From contig NZ_BJDP01000001.1 in NCBI RefSeq assembly GCF_005405205.1, positions 124,001 to 188,000 of the forward strand: 64,000 nt of DNA, written 5' to 3'. A program made the translations under genes and the position numbers. This document shows, one piece after another, positions 57,251 to 64,000 of the stretch (position 1 is the stretch's first letter; every line of letters starts with the position of its first letter). The notes beneath the pieces are model-generated. The model was not told where the DNA came from. It searched no databases and saw only the letters and a list, made by a program, of their open reading frames with translations. This DNA comes from Enterococcus pingfangensis (GTDB lineage: Bacteria; Bacillota; Bacilli; Lactobacillales; Enterococcaceae).

Positions 57251-57295
57251 AAAAGGTTCCTCGCTCTCAATAAGATTAAGAGCGGGGAACCTTTT
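57251..57295. terminator. Bidirectional terminator downstream of mleR
   Basis: Stem AAAGGTTCCTCGCTCT with AGAGCGGGGAACCTTTT and T runs on both strands. Confidence 0.85.
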
Positions 57296-57334
57296 GTATA
57301 GTCATTATTTAATAGTTTCAGGCAGAATAGAGAA

Positions 57335-58228
57335 CTATTCTTCACTTTCGTCGAGTCCGTCTAGTAGGATGATCAATTCCTGCAGCTTTTCACTGAGGAA
57401 CGCATTCTTTAAATAGGAATATTGGACATGGAAAGTTTGTTTGTCTTCTGCAATCAAGGGAACTTTGACGAGGCCTTCCATATCAGCAAATGGAAGAAAA
57501 TCCGTCATTAAAGTGATTCCGATATTGGACTTAACGAGCTGACCAGTGGTTTGAATATCAGAAGAACTAAGCAGGATCTTAGCTTTTTTATGATATTTTT
57601 CATTGAGGTTCCGGAAAGCTTCCATATGGACATAATTTTCATCGAGTAGGATAAATGGATATTCCAGTGCTTCGCTAAAGGAAATTTCCTTTCGAAGTGC
57701 TAAAGGATTATTTTTAGAAACAAAAATATAAAACTCGCGTTCATAAAGTTGTTTAACAAATAAATTTGGATGGTTGAGTGGAGCGATACTGCCAATAAGA
57801 CTAAAATCAATGTGCCCAGATAGAAGTTTCGCTAACAACTCCTCAGAGCCGCCCGATATAAAATCGAAATTTGCGATAAAATCGATATTTTCTTTTTTTT
57901 GTAACAATTGAGTGAGGATCTTTACCCTGATAATAGGCGGAAAACCGATTGGGATCTGCTTGTTTTTAGAATGCTCGATCGCCCGTTCAATTAAATCCAG
58001 TTCATCCAAAATATTTTCTATGTGCATTTTTAAAACTTTTCCCTCATTGGTTAGAGCGACTGTTCTATGAGAAGGATCTTTATAGATTAAATCGCAATCA
58101 TAATGTTTTTCCAACCTTTTTACGGCGTAAGTGATCGTAGGCTGACTGACGCCAGAGTATTTTGCCGCGGCCGTAAAGGAAAGCAAGTTGCCTAAGGTAT
58201 TAAAGTATTCAAAATCATGCAGATTCAT
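57335..58228 (-). CDS. mleR: LysR-type regulator of the malolactic genes (MleR)
   Basis: A 297-residue LysR-family activator. The N-terminal helix-turn-helix is LLSFTAAAKYSGVSQPTITYAVKRLEKHY, only partly quoted here: SFTAAAKYSGVSQPTITY; the effector domain has the periplasmic-binding fold (GHIDFSLIGSIAPL). It is divergent from mleS, the arrangement of MleR in Lactococcus and Oenococcus, where it responds to L-malate. A box between the genes fits LysR binding. AAAGGAG precedes the start with rather long spacing. Confidence 0.88.
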   Translation of the reverse strand: MNLHDFEYFNTLGNLLSFTAAAKYSGVSQPTITYAVKRLEKHYDCDLIYKDPSHRTVALTNEGKVLKMHIENILDELDLIERAIEHSKNKQIPIGFPPIIRVKILTQLLQKKENIDFIANFDFISGGSEELLAKLLSGHIDFSLIGSIAPLNHPNLFVKQLYEREFYIFVSKNNPLALRKEISFSEALEYPFILLDENYVHMEAFRNLNEKYHKKAKILLSSSDIQTTGQLVKSNIGITLMTDFLPFADMEGLVKVPLIAEDKQTFHVQYSYLKNAFLSEKLQELIILLDGLDESEE

Positions 58229-58283
58229 TGGTTAAAAGACTCCTTTCATTTTCCATAGTTTACCACAAGTCTTTCTATTTGAT

Positions 58284-58298
58284 ATAAAAAATATTTAT
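58284..58298. promoter_or_regulatory. LysR-type operator candidate for MleR
   Basis: ATAAAAAATATTTAT, an inverted repeat with the T-N11-A style of LysR sites, lies between mleR and the mleS promoter. Confidence 0.5.
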
Positions 58299-58312
58299 CG
58301 TATCTAGGGGAT

Positions 58313-58341
58313 TTGACTATAATTTTTTATAAGCATTAAAA
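58313..58341 (+). promoter_or_regulatory. mleS promoter
   Basis: TTGACT (58313-58318) with TTAAAA (58336-58341), 17-bp spacing, 50 bp before mleS and directly downstream of the LysR-type box. Confidence 0.55.
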
Positions 58342-58389
58342 TACCTCAGTAATGATCACTTATATTAAATTTATTTGGAGGAAACACAC

Positions 58390-60012
58390 ATGCGAGCACA
58401 CGAAATATTAAATAATCCTTTTTTGAATAAAGGAACAGCTTTTACTATGGAAGAGCGTAAAGAACTTGGCTTGGTAGGACTTTTGCCACCATATATCCAA
58501 ACAATCGAAGAGCAAGCTGAACAAACGTATCAACAATACTTGAAAAAAACCTCTGATATTGAGAAACGTCATTTTTTGATGGAAATATTCAATACGAATC
58601 GGACATTGTTCTATTATTTATTTAATCAACATATTGTGGAATTTAACCCAATTGTTTATGATCCAGTTATTGCAGAAACAATCGAAAACTATAGCCATCT
58701 TTTTGTCGATCCACAATACGCAGCCTATCTTGATATCAATCATCCTGAAAATATCAAAGCCACTCTAGAAAATGCGGCGGGTGATAGAAACATCCGGCTT
58801 ATCGTTGTAACAGATGCTGAAGGGATTCTTGGTATCGGCGATTGGGGAACTCAAGGTGTTGATATTTCAGTTGGGAAATTAATGGTTTATACAGCTGCAG
58901 CTGGGATCGATCCTGCCACTGTTTTACCTATCGTTATTGATGCAGGGACCAATCGAAAAGAATTATTAGCAGATCCTATGTATCTTGGGAACCGTCACGA
59001 ACGAGTTTATGGCGAAAGCTATTATGATTTTATTGATAATTTTGTCGAAACAGCCGAAGAAATGTTTCCTAAGTTATACTTGCACTGGGAAGATTTTGGT
59101 CGGTCAACGGCTTCAAATATCTTAAACAAATATAAAAACGTAATTCCAACGTTCAATGATGATATTCAAGGAACAGGAATCGTAGTTCTTGGCGGAATAT
59201 TTGGAGCACTTGATATTACGGGCGAAAAATTAACGGATCAAATCTATCTTTGCTACGGCGGCGGATCTGCTGGTGCTGGTATTGCTGCTCGTGTTCATGC
59301 TGAAATGGTAAGCGAAGGTTTGTCAGCAGAAGAAGCCTACAAACACTTCTTTATGATGGATAAACAAGGATTGCTTTTTGATGATATGGAAGATTTGACT
59401 CCCGCTCAAAAACCGTTTGCTAAAAAACGCGAAGATTTTGCAAATGCGGCGGAACTGACCGACCTTGCGAACGTTGTCAAAACAGTTAAACCGACTATTT
59501 TAGTTGGAACTTCTACAAACGCTGGAGCCTTTACGCAAGAAGTTGTAGAAGCTATGTGCGATAATACAGAACGTCCAGTTATTTTCCCAATTTCTAATCC
59601 AACCAAAAAATTGGAAGCTAACGCTGAACAAGTGATTACTTGGTCTGACGGAAAAGCCTTTGTAGCAACGGGAGTCCCTTCAAATAATGTAAACTACAAA
59701 GGAACCGACTTCCAAATTGGTCAAGCGAACAACGCGTTGATTTATCCTGGATTAGGATTAGGTATGCTTGCTTCAGAAGCAGCACTTCTTACCGATGAAA
59801 TGATTGGCGCAGCAGCACATTCATTAGGCGGACTAGTTAATCCAGATGAAGCAGGAGCTCCAGTTCTTCCTCCATTTGAACAAGTAGCAGAAATGTCGAT
59901 TAAAGTTGCAGAAGCCGTCGCTAAAAAGGCTCAAGAACAAGGATTGGCTAAGGCTGAAGAAAAAGATATGGAAAAAGCTGTTCGAAATATCAAATGGTAT
60001 CCAAAATACTAG
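58390..60012 (+). CDS. mleS: Malolactic enzyme
   Basis: A 540-residue NAD-dependent enzyme that converts L-malate to L-lactate and CO2, deacidifying the medium and generating a proton gradient with its transporter. It belongs to the malic enzyme family: [33 protein letters not shown] and [11 protein letters not shown] are visible, with the C-terminal [12 protein letters not shown]. Operon position with mleR and an mleP-type transporter favours the malolactic rather than malic reaction. Start at 58390 is set by GGAGG 9 bp upstream; the 5-codon extension is rejected. Confidence 0.92.
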   Translation: MRAHEILNNPFLNKGTAFTMEERKELGLVGLLPPYIQTIEEQAEQTYQQYLKKTSDIEKRHFLMEIFNTNRTLFYYLFNQHIVEFNPIVYDPVIAETIENYSHLFVDPQYAAYLDINHPENIKATLENAAGDRNIRLIVVTDAEGILGIGDWGTQGVDISVGKLMVYTAAAGIDPATVLPIVIDAGTNRKELLADPMYLGNRHERVYGESYYDFIDNFVETAEEMFPKLYLHWEDFGRSTASNILNKYKNVIPTFNDDIQGTGIVVLGGIFGALDITGEKLTDQIYLCYGGGSAGAGIAARVHAEMVSEGLSAEEAYKHFFMMDKQGLLFDDMEDLTPAQKPFAKKREDFANAAELTDLANVVKTVKPTILVGTSTNAGAFTQEVVEAMCDNTERPVIFPISNPTKKLEANAEQVITWSDGKAFVATGVPSNNVNYKGTDFQIGQANNALIYPGLGLGMLASEAALLTDEMIGAAAHSLGGLVNPDEAGAPVLPPFEQVAEMSIKVAEAVAKKAQEQGLAKAEEKDMEKAVRNIKWYPKY

Positions 60013-60029
60013 GAGGCTGACTGTTTAAA

Positions 60030-61310
60030 ATGAAAAAATTAAAAGATATAAAAATTTCAGGAATTAGTCTTCCACTATATGCCTTTTTCCTAATCGTCAT
60101 GATAAGTACGATTGCCCTAGGAAAACTGCCGTTGAATATGGTGGGGATCACACTGCTTCTTGTTTTGATGGGACACCTGCTATATTTTATCGGTGAAAAG
60201 CTGCCGATTATGAATTCTTACCTTGGCGGCGGATCAGTTTTCACACTGATCGGAGCGATGCTGATTTCAGCATTTCATCTTCTTCCGTCAGACGTGATCA
60301 CGGCGGTAGGAAAATTTATGGGTGGACAATTCGGCTTTTTAGATTTCTATATCGCAGCACTTATTTGTGGTTCGATACTAGGAATGAACAGAAGCCTACT
60401 TGTTAAAGCATCCGCTAAATTTATACCAGTTGCGCTAGTTACCATGGTTGTCGGCTTTTTTGCAGTAGGGACCGTAGGCGTTTTGCTAGGTAAAGGTTTT
60501 GCTCATTCTGTGATGTATGTTTCGATGCCTATGATGTCCGGCGGTATGGGAGCGGGGATTACACCACTTTCTCAAATCTATGCGGATGGCTTAGCACATG
60601 GAAATCAAGCAGTGATCTTTTCACAATTAGCACCAGCTGTGACCTTTGGAAATATTATTGCGATCATTGGAGCACTTTCGATTTCCAAAATATTTGATAA
60701 GACAAAATACAATGGTCATGGAACGTTGGTCTCTGCGACGAAAGAAGAACTTGAAAAACCAAAGATCACATTTGATGCGACAAAAATCGGTGTGGGGATG
60801 CTTTTTGCTTTTTCGCTACTTATGGTTGGGGCGATCCTCAATAAATTTTTCCCAAATGTTCACGAATATGCTTTTATGATTATTATTGTCTTTTTACTTA
60901 AAGCTTTCAACGCGGTTCCCAAAGAACTTGAGAATTCCGTTGTAATGTTCAATCAAATCATTATGACGAACTTAACACACGCCGTTTTAGCTGGTATTGG
61001 GTTAGCTATGATTGATCTTACAACACTTGCTTCAGCATTAACTTGGCAATTCATCGTACTATGTTTAACGAGTGTCGTTTCGATGGGGCTAACTAGCTGG
61101 TTCCTAGGATTGGTTTTAGGGATGTATCCTGTAGAAACTTCTATCGGTGCTGGAATGGTCAATAATTCGATGGGCGGAACAGGAAACATCGCCGTTTTAT
61201 CTGCTTCTAATCGAATGGAAATGATTGCCTTTGCGCAAATGGCCAATCGATTGTGCGGCGCGATCGTTCTAATTATGGGCGGTGTACTTATCCGGTTCTT
61301 TTATGGGTAG
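60030..61310 (+). CDS. mleP: 2-hydroxycarboxylate transporter, malate/lactate antiporter (MleP/CitP family)
   Basis: A 426-residue membrane protein of the 2-hydroxycarboxylate transporter family. The two glycine motifs typical of re-entrant loops are visible: MPMMSGGMGAGITPL and MVNNSMGGTGNIAVLS. Family members exchange malate or citrate for lactate. The link with mleS makes malate uptake and lactate export the likely role. AGGAGG lies upstream, 18 bp after the mleS stop, so the genes form one operon. Confidence 0.9.
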   Translation: MKKLKDIKISGISLPLYAFFLIVMISTIALGKLPLNMVGITLLLVLMGHLLYFIGEKLPIMNSYLGGGSVFTLIGAMLISAFHLLPSDVITAVGKFMGGQFGFLDFYIAALICGSILGMNRSLLVKASAKFIPVALVTMVVGFFAVGTVGVLLGKGFAHSVMYVSMPMMSGGMGAGITPLSQIYADGLAHGNQAVIFSQLAPAVTFGNIIAIIGALSISKIFDKTKYNGHGTLVSATKEELEKPKITFDATKIGVGMLFAFSLLMVGAILNKFFPNVHEYAFMIIIVFLLKAFNAVPKELENSVVMFNQIIMTNLTHAVLAGIGLAMIDLTTLASALTWQFIVLCLTSVVSMGLTSWFLGLVLGMYPVETSIGAGMVNNSMGGTGNIAVLSASNRMEMIAFAQMANRLCGAIVLIMGGVLIRFFYG

Positions 61311-61358
61311 CCGATATTTTATAAAGAACTGATTTTTGAATAGCTAGCATTATGTAGC

Positions 61359-61392
61359 AAGCCCGATCATTTTTGATGATCGGGCTTTTTTA
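61359..61392 (+). terminator. Terminator after mleS-mleP
   Basis: Stem AAGCCCGATCAT / ATGATCGGGCTT with a short loop and T run. Confidence 0.9.
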
Positions 61393-61689
61393 AGAGGGGA
61401 TAAGTCAGTAAATTTGCAGAATAACTCTAGTTTATTAAAAAAAGATCTTATAAGGGACTGAGGGAACTACATATTGAGGGGGATTGGCTTGTTTACAGAA
61501 TTGCTAATCATAAAACTTTATCTATTAGCAAGCGGAAGTCACGATGAAGTTTTTAGAGAAACGAAAAAATAATCGTTCGTTTTTTTAAAATTGCATGAAT
61601 GGTAAAATTTAATTGAGTATGCCGCATTGAAAGCGGTTTACCAAAGGTAGTCATTTGCGTTATAGTTAGTAAAAAGGAGGAGGTATAGT
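61393..61689 (+). other. Intergenic region with a decayed gene end
   Basis: The only structure here is the first copy of a diverged direct repeat (61516-61607). It reads KLYLLASGSHDEVFRETKK then stop, which looks like a lost gene's 3' end. The remainder has no supported gene. Confidence 0.5.
61516..61607 (+). repeat. Diverged direct repeat, copy 1
   Basis: This roughly 90-bp segment (CTTTATCTATTAGCAAGCGG and following) recurs at 62023-62112 at about 75-80% identity by eye. Each copy encodes a short reading-frame end and then a hairpin-like GTTCGTTT segment. Confidence 0.65.
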
Positions 61690-61992
61690 ATGAAAAAGAT
61701 TTGTTTTGTATTAACAGTCAGCACAGGGATCAATTATGGCTCGATCTTTGCTGCGCCAACAATCAAGAATCACGATGATTTGAAAGATTATTTTTCAAAG
61801 GATTATGATGTTTCTATCAATTACATCAAGGATAAAGATAACGTCGATTATCTGGTGGTTCCAAAACCATATCCTCCTTTTGAAAACGAAAACTATTTAC
61901 CAATCATCGAAATACCAGCCATCTTATTTATGAAAAAAGACTATGGAAAAATAAAAACTCTTGTTGATGATTATTTTTCTAAAAACTCTTAG
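61690..61992 (+). CDS. Hypothetical 100-residue protein
   Basis: I do not recognise this protein. It begins MKKICFVLTVSTGINYGSIF with weak signal-peptide character and continues with a globular, Lys/Asp/Tyr-rich part containing VDYLVVPKPYPPF and PAILFMKKDYGKIKTLV. A strong GGAGGAGG lies 7 bp before the ATG. It sits between the two repeat copies and before the AraC-type gene of the sugar locus, so it may be a remnant or a small accessory of a sugar system. No PTS active site is seen. Confidence 0.5.
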   Translation: MKKICFVLTVSTGINYGSIFAAPTIKNHDDLKDYFSKDYDVSINYIKDKDNVDYLVVPKPYPPFENENYLPIIEIPAILFMKKDYGKIKTLVDDYFSKNS

Positions 61993-62022
61993 AGATTACA
62001 TAACAGATTAGGGGAACCAGAA

Positions 62023-62112
62023 CTTTATCTATTAACAATTGGAAGTCGTGATGATTTTTTAGAGAAATAAAAAATAACCGTTCGTTTAGTTTGGAAAACT
62101 GAATGAACGGTT
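62023..62112 (+). repeat. Diverged direct repeat, copy 2
   Basis: Second copy of the segment at 61516-61607. Its frame reads ELYLLTIGSRDDFLEK then stop. Here the hairpin is intact and doubles as a terminator. Confidence 0.65.
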
Positions 62113-62115
62113 ATT
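62073..62115. terminator. Bidirectional terminator before the AraC gene
   Basis: Stem AATAACCGTTC / GAACGGTTATT with T-rich flanks, between convergent genes. Confidence 0.6.
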
Positions 62116-62160
62116 AGTAAGCCACCATACTTGAAACAGCAGTATTGTGAAAAAGAGTCG

Positions 62161-62958
62161 CTAATAGTAGCGTGTCTTTTTATTTTTATACTCACTGGGA
62201 GAGATACCCATATTTTTTTTGAATACTTTACTAAAATAGTTTCCCGTTGAAAAACCAACCTTTTTTGCGACTATTTCTACAGCTTCATCTTCCCATAAAA
62301 GTGACAATGAATGAAATATGCGTACTCTTTTTAAATAGTATATTGGTGAAAATTTATAAGCTAATTCAAATTGTCGTATTAATTTGTATTTTGAAATCTC
62401 ATATTTTTCAGATAAAAAGTCTAAGTTAATATCTTCGAAATAGTATTCATCGATATATTCCTTTGCAGCTTGGATTTTTTCTGCGTTATAGTGATATTGG
62501 ATTTCTTTTTGTATCTCTTCCTTAATATCCAAAAAAAGTGAGAAAGCCATTTTAGCATTTTGTACGACCGTCAATTCTCGTGTTTTATTATCCGCAATAA
62601 ATTCTCGCAGCATCTCAATAAACACTTCTGATAATTCAACAATAGTAACTTCCGTATCTAACCACTGGATCATACTCTCTGAAAACTCAATAAACAAAAA
62701 ATGCCAATCTTCACCAAAGTAGCGGAAATTCCCAGGGATTTTAGCAAGAAAAGCTTTGTTTTGTGTTAAGCTAAAAGTTTTTTCTCCTACTTGTATAAAT
62801 CCTTGACCTTTTAAAGTTACTTGCAAAACAATTAGTTGTTCTTTTCGGAGGCTGGCATCCCAATGATAATTAATACTTCCTTGCCCTATGCCGATACCTT
62901 GAATTAAAGGGAAATGTTGCTCATTTATATAATGGAATTGACGTATAGATTTTTGCAA
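62161..62958 (-). CDS. AraC family transcriptional regulator (sugar-responsive, RafR/MsmR-like)
   Basis: A 265-residue regulator with an N-terminal cupin-type effector domain (residues about 10-130) and a C-terminal double helix-turn-helix (LDFLSEKYEISKYKLIRQFE, then AKKVGFSTGNYFSKVFKKNM). The start is a TTG at 62958, with GGAGGG seven bases upstream. Divergent orientation to the alpha-galactosidase gene suggests it activates that gene in response to a galactoside. The intergenic palindrome is the likely binding site. Confidence 0.85.
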   Translation of the reverse strand: MQKSIRQFHYINEQHFPLIQGIGIGQGSINYHWDASLRKEQLIVLQVTLKGQGFIQVGEKTFSLTQNKAFLAKIPGNFRYFGEDWHFLFIEFSESMIQWLDTEVTIVELSEVFIEMLREFIADNKTRELTVVQNAKMAFSLFLDIKEEIQKEIQYHYNAEKIQAAKEYIDEYYFEDINLDFLSEKYEISKYKLIRQFELAYKFSPIYYLKRVRIFHSLSLLWEDEAVEIVAKKVGFSTGNYFSKVFKKNMGISPSEYKNKKTRYY

Positions 62959-62994
62959 TATATTACCCTCCGTAAAATATTTTCTTCTTGTTAC

Positions 62995-63042
62995 TACCTA
63001 CCATCCCTTCTATTATATATATAATAGAAGGGATGGTAGGTA
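62995..63042. promoter_or_regulatory. Perfect 48-bp palindrome with back-to-back -10 elements
   Basis: The sequence TACCTACCATCCCTTC... reads as its own reverse complement over 48 bp. Its centre contains TATAAT for the plus strand (63020-63025) and for the minus strand (63012-63017). It ends 3 bp before the alpha-galactosidase ATG. Probable operator and divergent promoter of the AraC gene and the galactosidase. Confidence 0.75.
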
Positions 63043-63045
63043 TAA

Positions 63046-64000
63046 ATGTCAATTTTTTTTGATAAATCACAAAATATTTTTCATTTGAGTAATAATGAAA
63101 TTAGTTACATTATTGGAATCGAAAAAGAAAAATATCTTACCCATAGGTATTTTGGTTGTCGTTTGAAAGGTTATCATAAAATTAATCAACTTCAAACTAT
63201 CGATCGTGGTTTTTCCACGAATCCAATTGGTGAAGAACGTACTTTTTCGGTAAATACGTTACCACTTGAAACTAGTACGCAAGGTAGCTTGGATTATCGG
63301 GTGAGTAATTATCAGTTTCGAAATATTGAAGGAAACCATATTACTAATTTCGTATATGATCGATTTGAAATTTTAGAAGAGAAATTAATTTTGAAAGGAC
63401 TACCCTCACTAAGAGGAGAAAAAGAGCAAACCTTAGCCATTTATCTTGTAGATCATGTTCAGTTGCTTGAAATGGTATTGTACTATACGATATATGATGA
63501 TCTTCCAGTAATTACACGTAGTGTGGAGTACAAAAATAACGGAGAAAAGGCAGTATATATAGAAAATGCTGGTTCAATGCTTCTAGATTTTTCTCGTTGC
63601 GATTTTGATTTAATGACACTGAATGGGGCGCATACAAATGAGGCGACAATTCATCGGCAATCACTACATCCTGGTATACAAAAAATAGGGTCAACCAGGG
63701 GAACTAGTAGTCCCCAACATCATCCGTTCTTAGGTCTTGCTGACAAATATACGAATGAAGATCAAGGAGACGTTTACGGGTTTCATTTCATTTATAGTGG
63801 GAATTTTATTGCTCAGGCTGAGGTAGAACAATATGGTAGTACACGAATCCAAATAGGAATCAATCCAGAGAACTTTGAGTGGAAATTGATACCTGGATCA
63901 AATTTTCAAACACCCGAGGTTGTATTAAATTTTAGCGATGGAGGATTTAACCAGCTTTCTCAGACTTTTCATAAATTATATCAAACCCATTTGATTCCGA
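63046..64000 (+). CDS. Alpha-galactosidase, GH36 family, N-terminal part (runs off window)
   Basis: The frame from ATG 63046 is open to the window end (318 codons visible). It matches the N-terminal beta-sandwich domain of family 36 alpha-galactosidases, with VDHVQLLEMVLYYTIYDDLP and RSVEYKN, then HHPFLGLADKYTNEDQGDVYG and FSDGGFNQLSQTFHKLY. The catalytic barrel lies outside. The enzyme would release galactose from melibiose or raffinose-type sugars. There is no good Shine-Dalgarno site: the palindrome arm (GGTAGG) lies immediately upstream. Confidence 0.88.
   Translation, partial: MSIFFDKSQNIFHLSNNEISYIIGIEKEKYLTHRYFGCRLKGYHKINQLQTIDRGFSTNPIGEERTFSVNTLPLETSTQGSLDYRVSNYQFRNIEGNHITNFVYDRFEILEEKLILKGLPSLRGEKEQTLAIYLVDHVQLLEMVLYYTIYDDLPVITRSVEYKNNGEKAVYIENAGSMLLDFSRCDFDLMTLNGAHTNEATIHRQSLHPGIQKIGSTRGTSSPQHHPFLGLADKYTNEDQGDVYGFHFIYSGNFIAQAEVEQYGSTRIQIGINPENFEWKLIPGSNFQTPEVVLNFSDGGFNQLSQTFHKLYQTHLIP

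Overview
The window is a chromosomal segment of a low-GC Firmicute, almost certainly an Enterococcus. The evidence is a PBP5-type class B penicillin-binding protein, the ylaN-ftsW-pyc and ylb-comE-holA-rpsT gene orders of Bacilli, a malolactic gene set, and strong GGAGG ribosome-binding sites. The pyruvate carboxylase, the Nfn-like flavoprotein pair with a flavodoxin, and the van-like cluster point to a species other than the common laboratory E. faecalis strains, but I cannot name it from sequence alone. No rRNA, tRNA, CRISPR array, insertion sequence or prophage was seen.

Layout. 1-14972 is housekeeping on the plus strand: the 3' part of typA, ylaN, ftsW, pyc, a CAP-associated membrane protein, ylbF, ylbG, rsmD, coaD, a PDZ/Lon-like protease, comEA-comEB-comEC and holA. 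15383-18109 holds flavodoxin and the two subunits of an Nfn-like NADH/NADPH flavoprotein. 18176-20301 holds rpsT (minus) and a phosphate transporter with its PhoU-like partner. 20358-24877 (minus) holds an SPC-type metal P-ATPase with Fur/PerR-like boxes, uppP, a histidine phosphatase and an MBL-fold hydrolase. 25145-29633 holds a lone holin-like protein, a nuclease-helicase, a YajQ protein and a YitT transporter.

29700-37170 looks accessory. It holds a compact VanB-like glycopeptide-resistance cluster: response regulator, sensor kinase, a VanZ-VanY fusion, and a VanA/VanB-type ligase with the His244 associated with D-lactate use. No vanH, vanX or vanW accompanies it. Both regulated promoters carry TACAGA repeats spaced exactly 11 bp apart. 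A SufT-like gene, a TetR/ketopantoate-reductase-family divergent pair and decayed gene remnants follow.

37270-44609 holds an osmolyte ABC transporter, a flavin disulfide reductase, a nuclease-like/sce7725-like/acetyltransferase trio and a guanylate-kinase-like protein. 44677-50255 holds the PBP5 homologue, a DUF1002 secreted protein and a coiled-coil pair. 50472-56820 holds asnB, a candidate structured RNA, a MutS-like gene with an in-frame TGA, and an LtaS-type enzyme. 57335-61310 is the malolactic locus (mleR divergent from mleS-mleP). The window ends in a sugar locus: an AraC regulator divergent from a GH36 alpha-galactosidase that runs off the end, separated by a perfect 48-bp palindrome.
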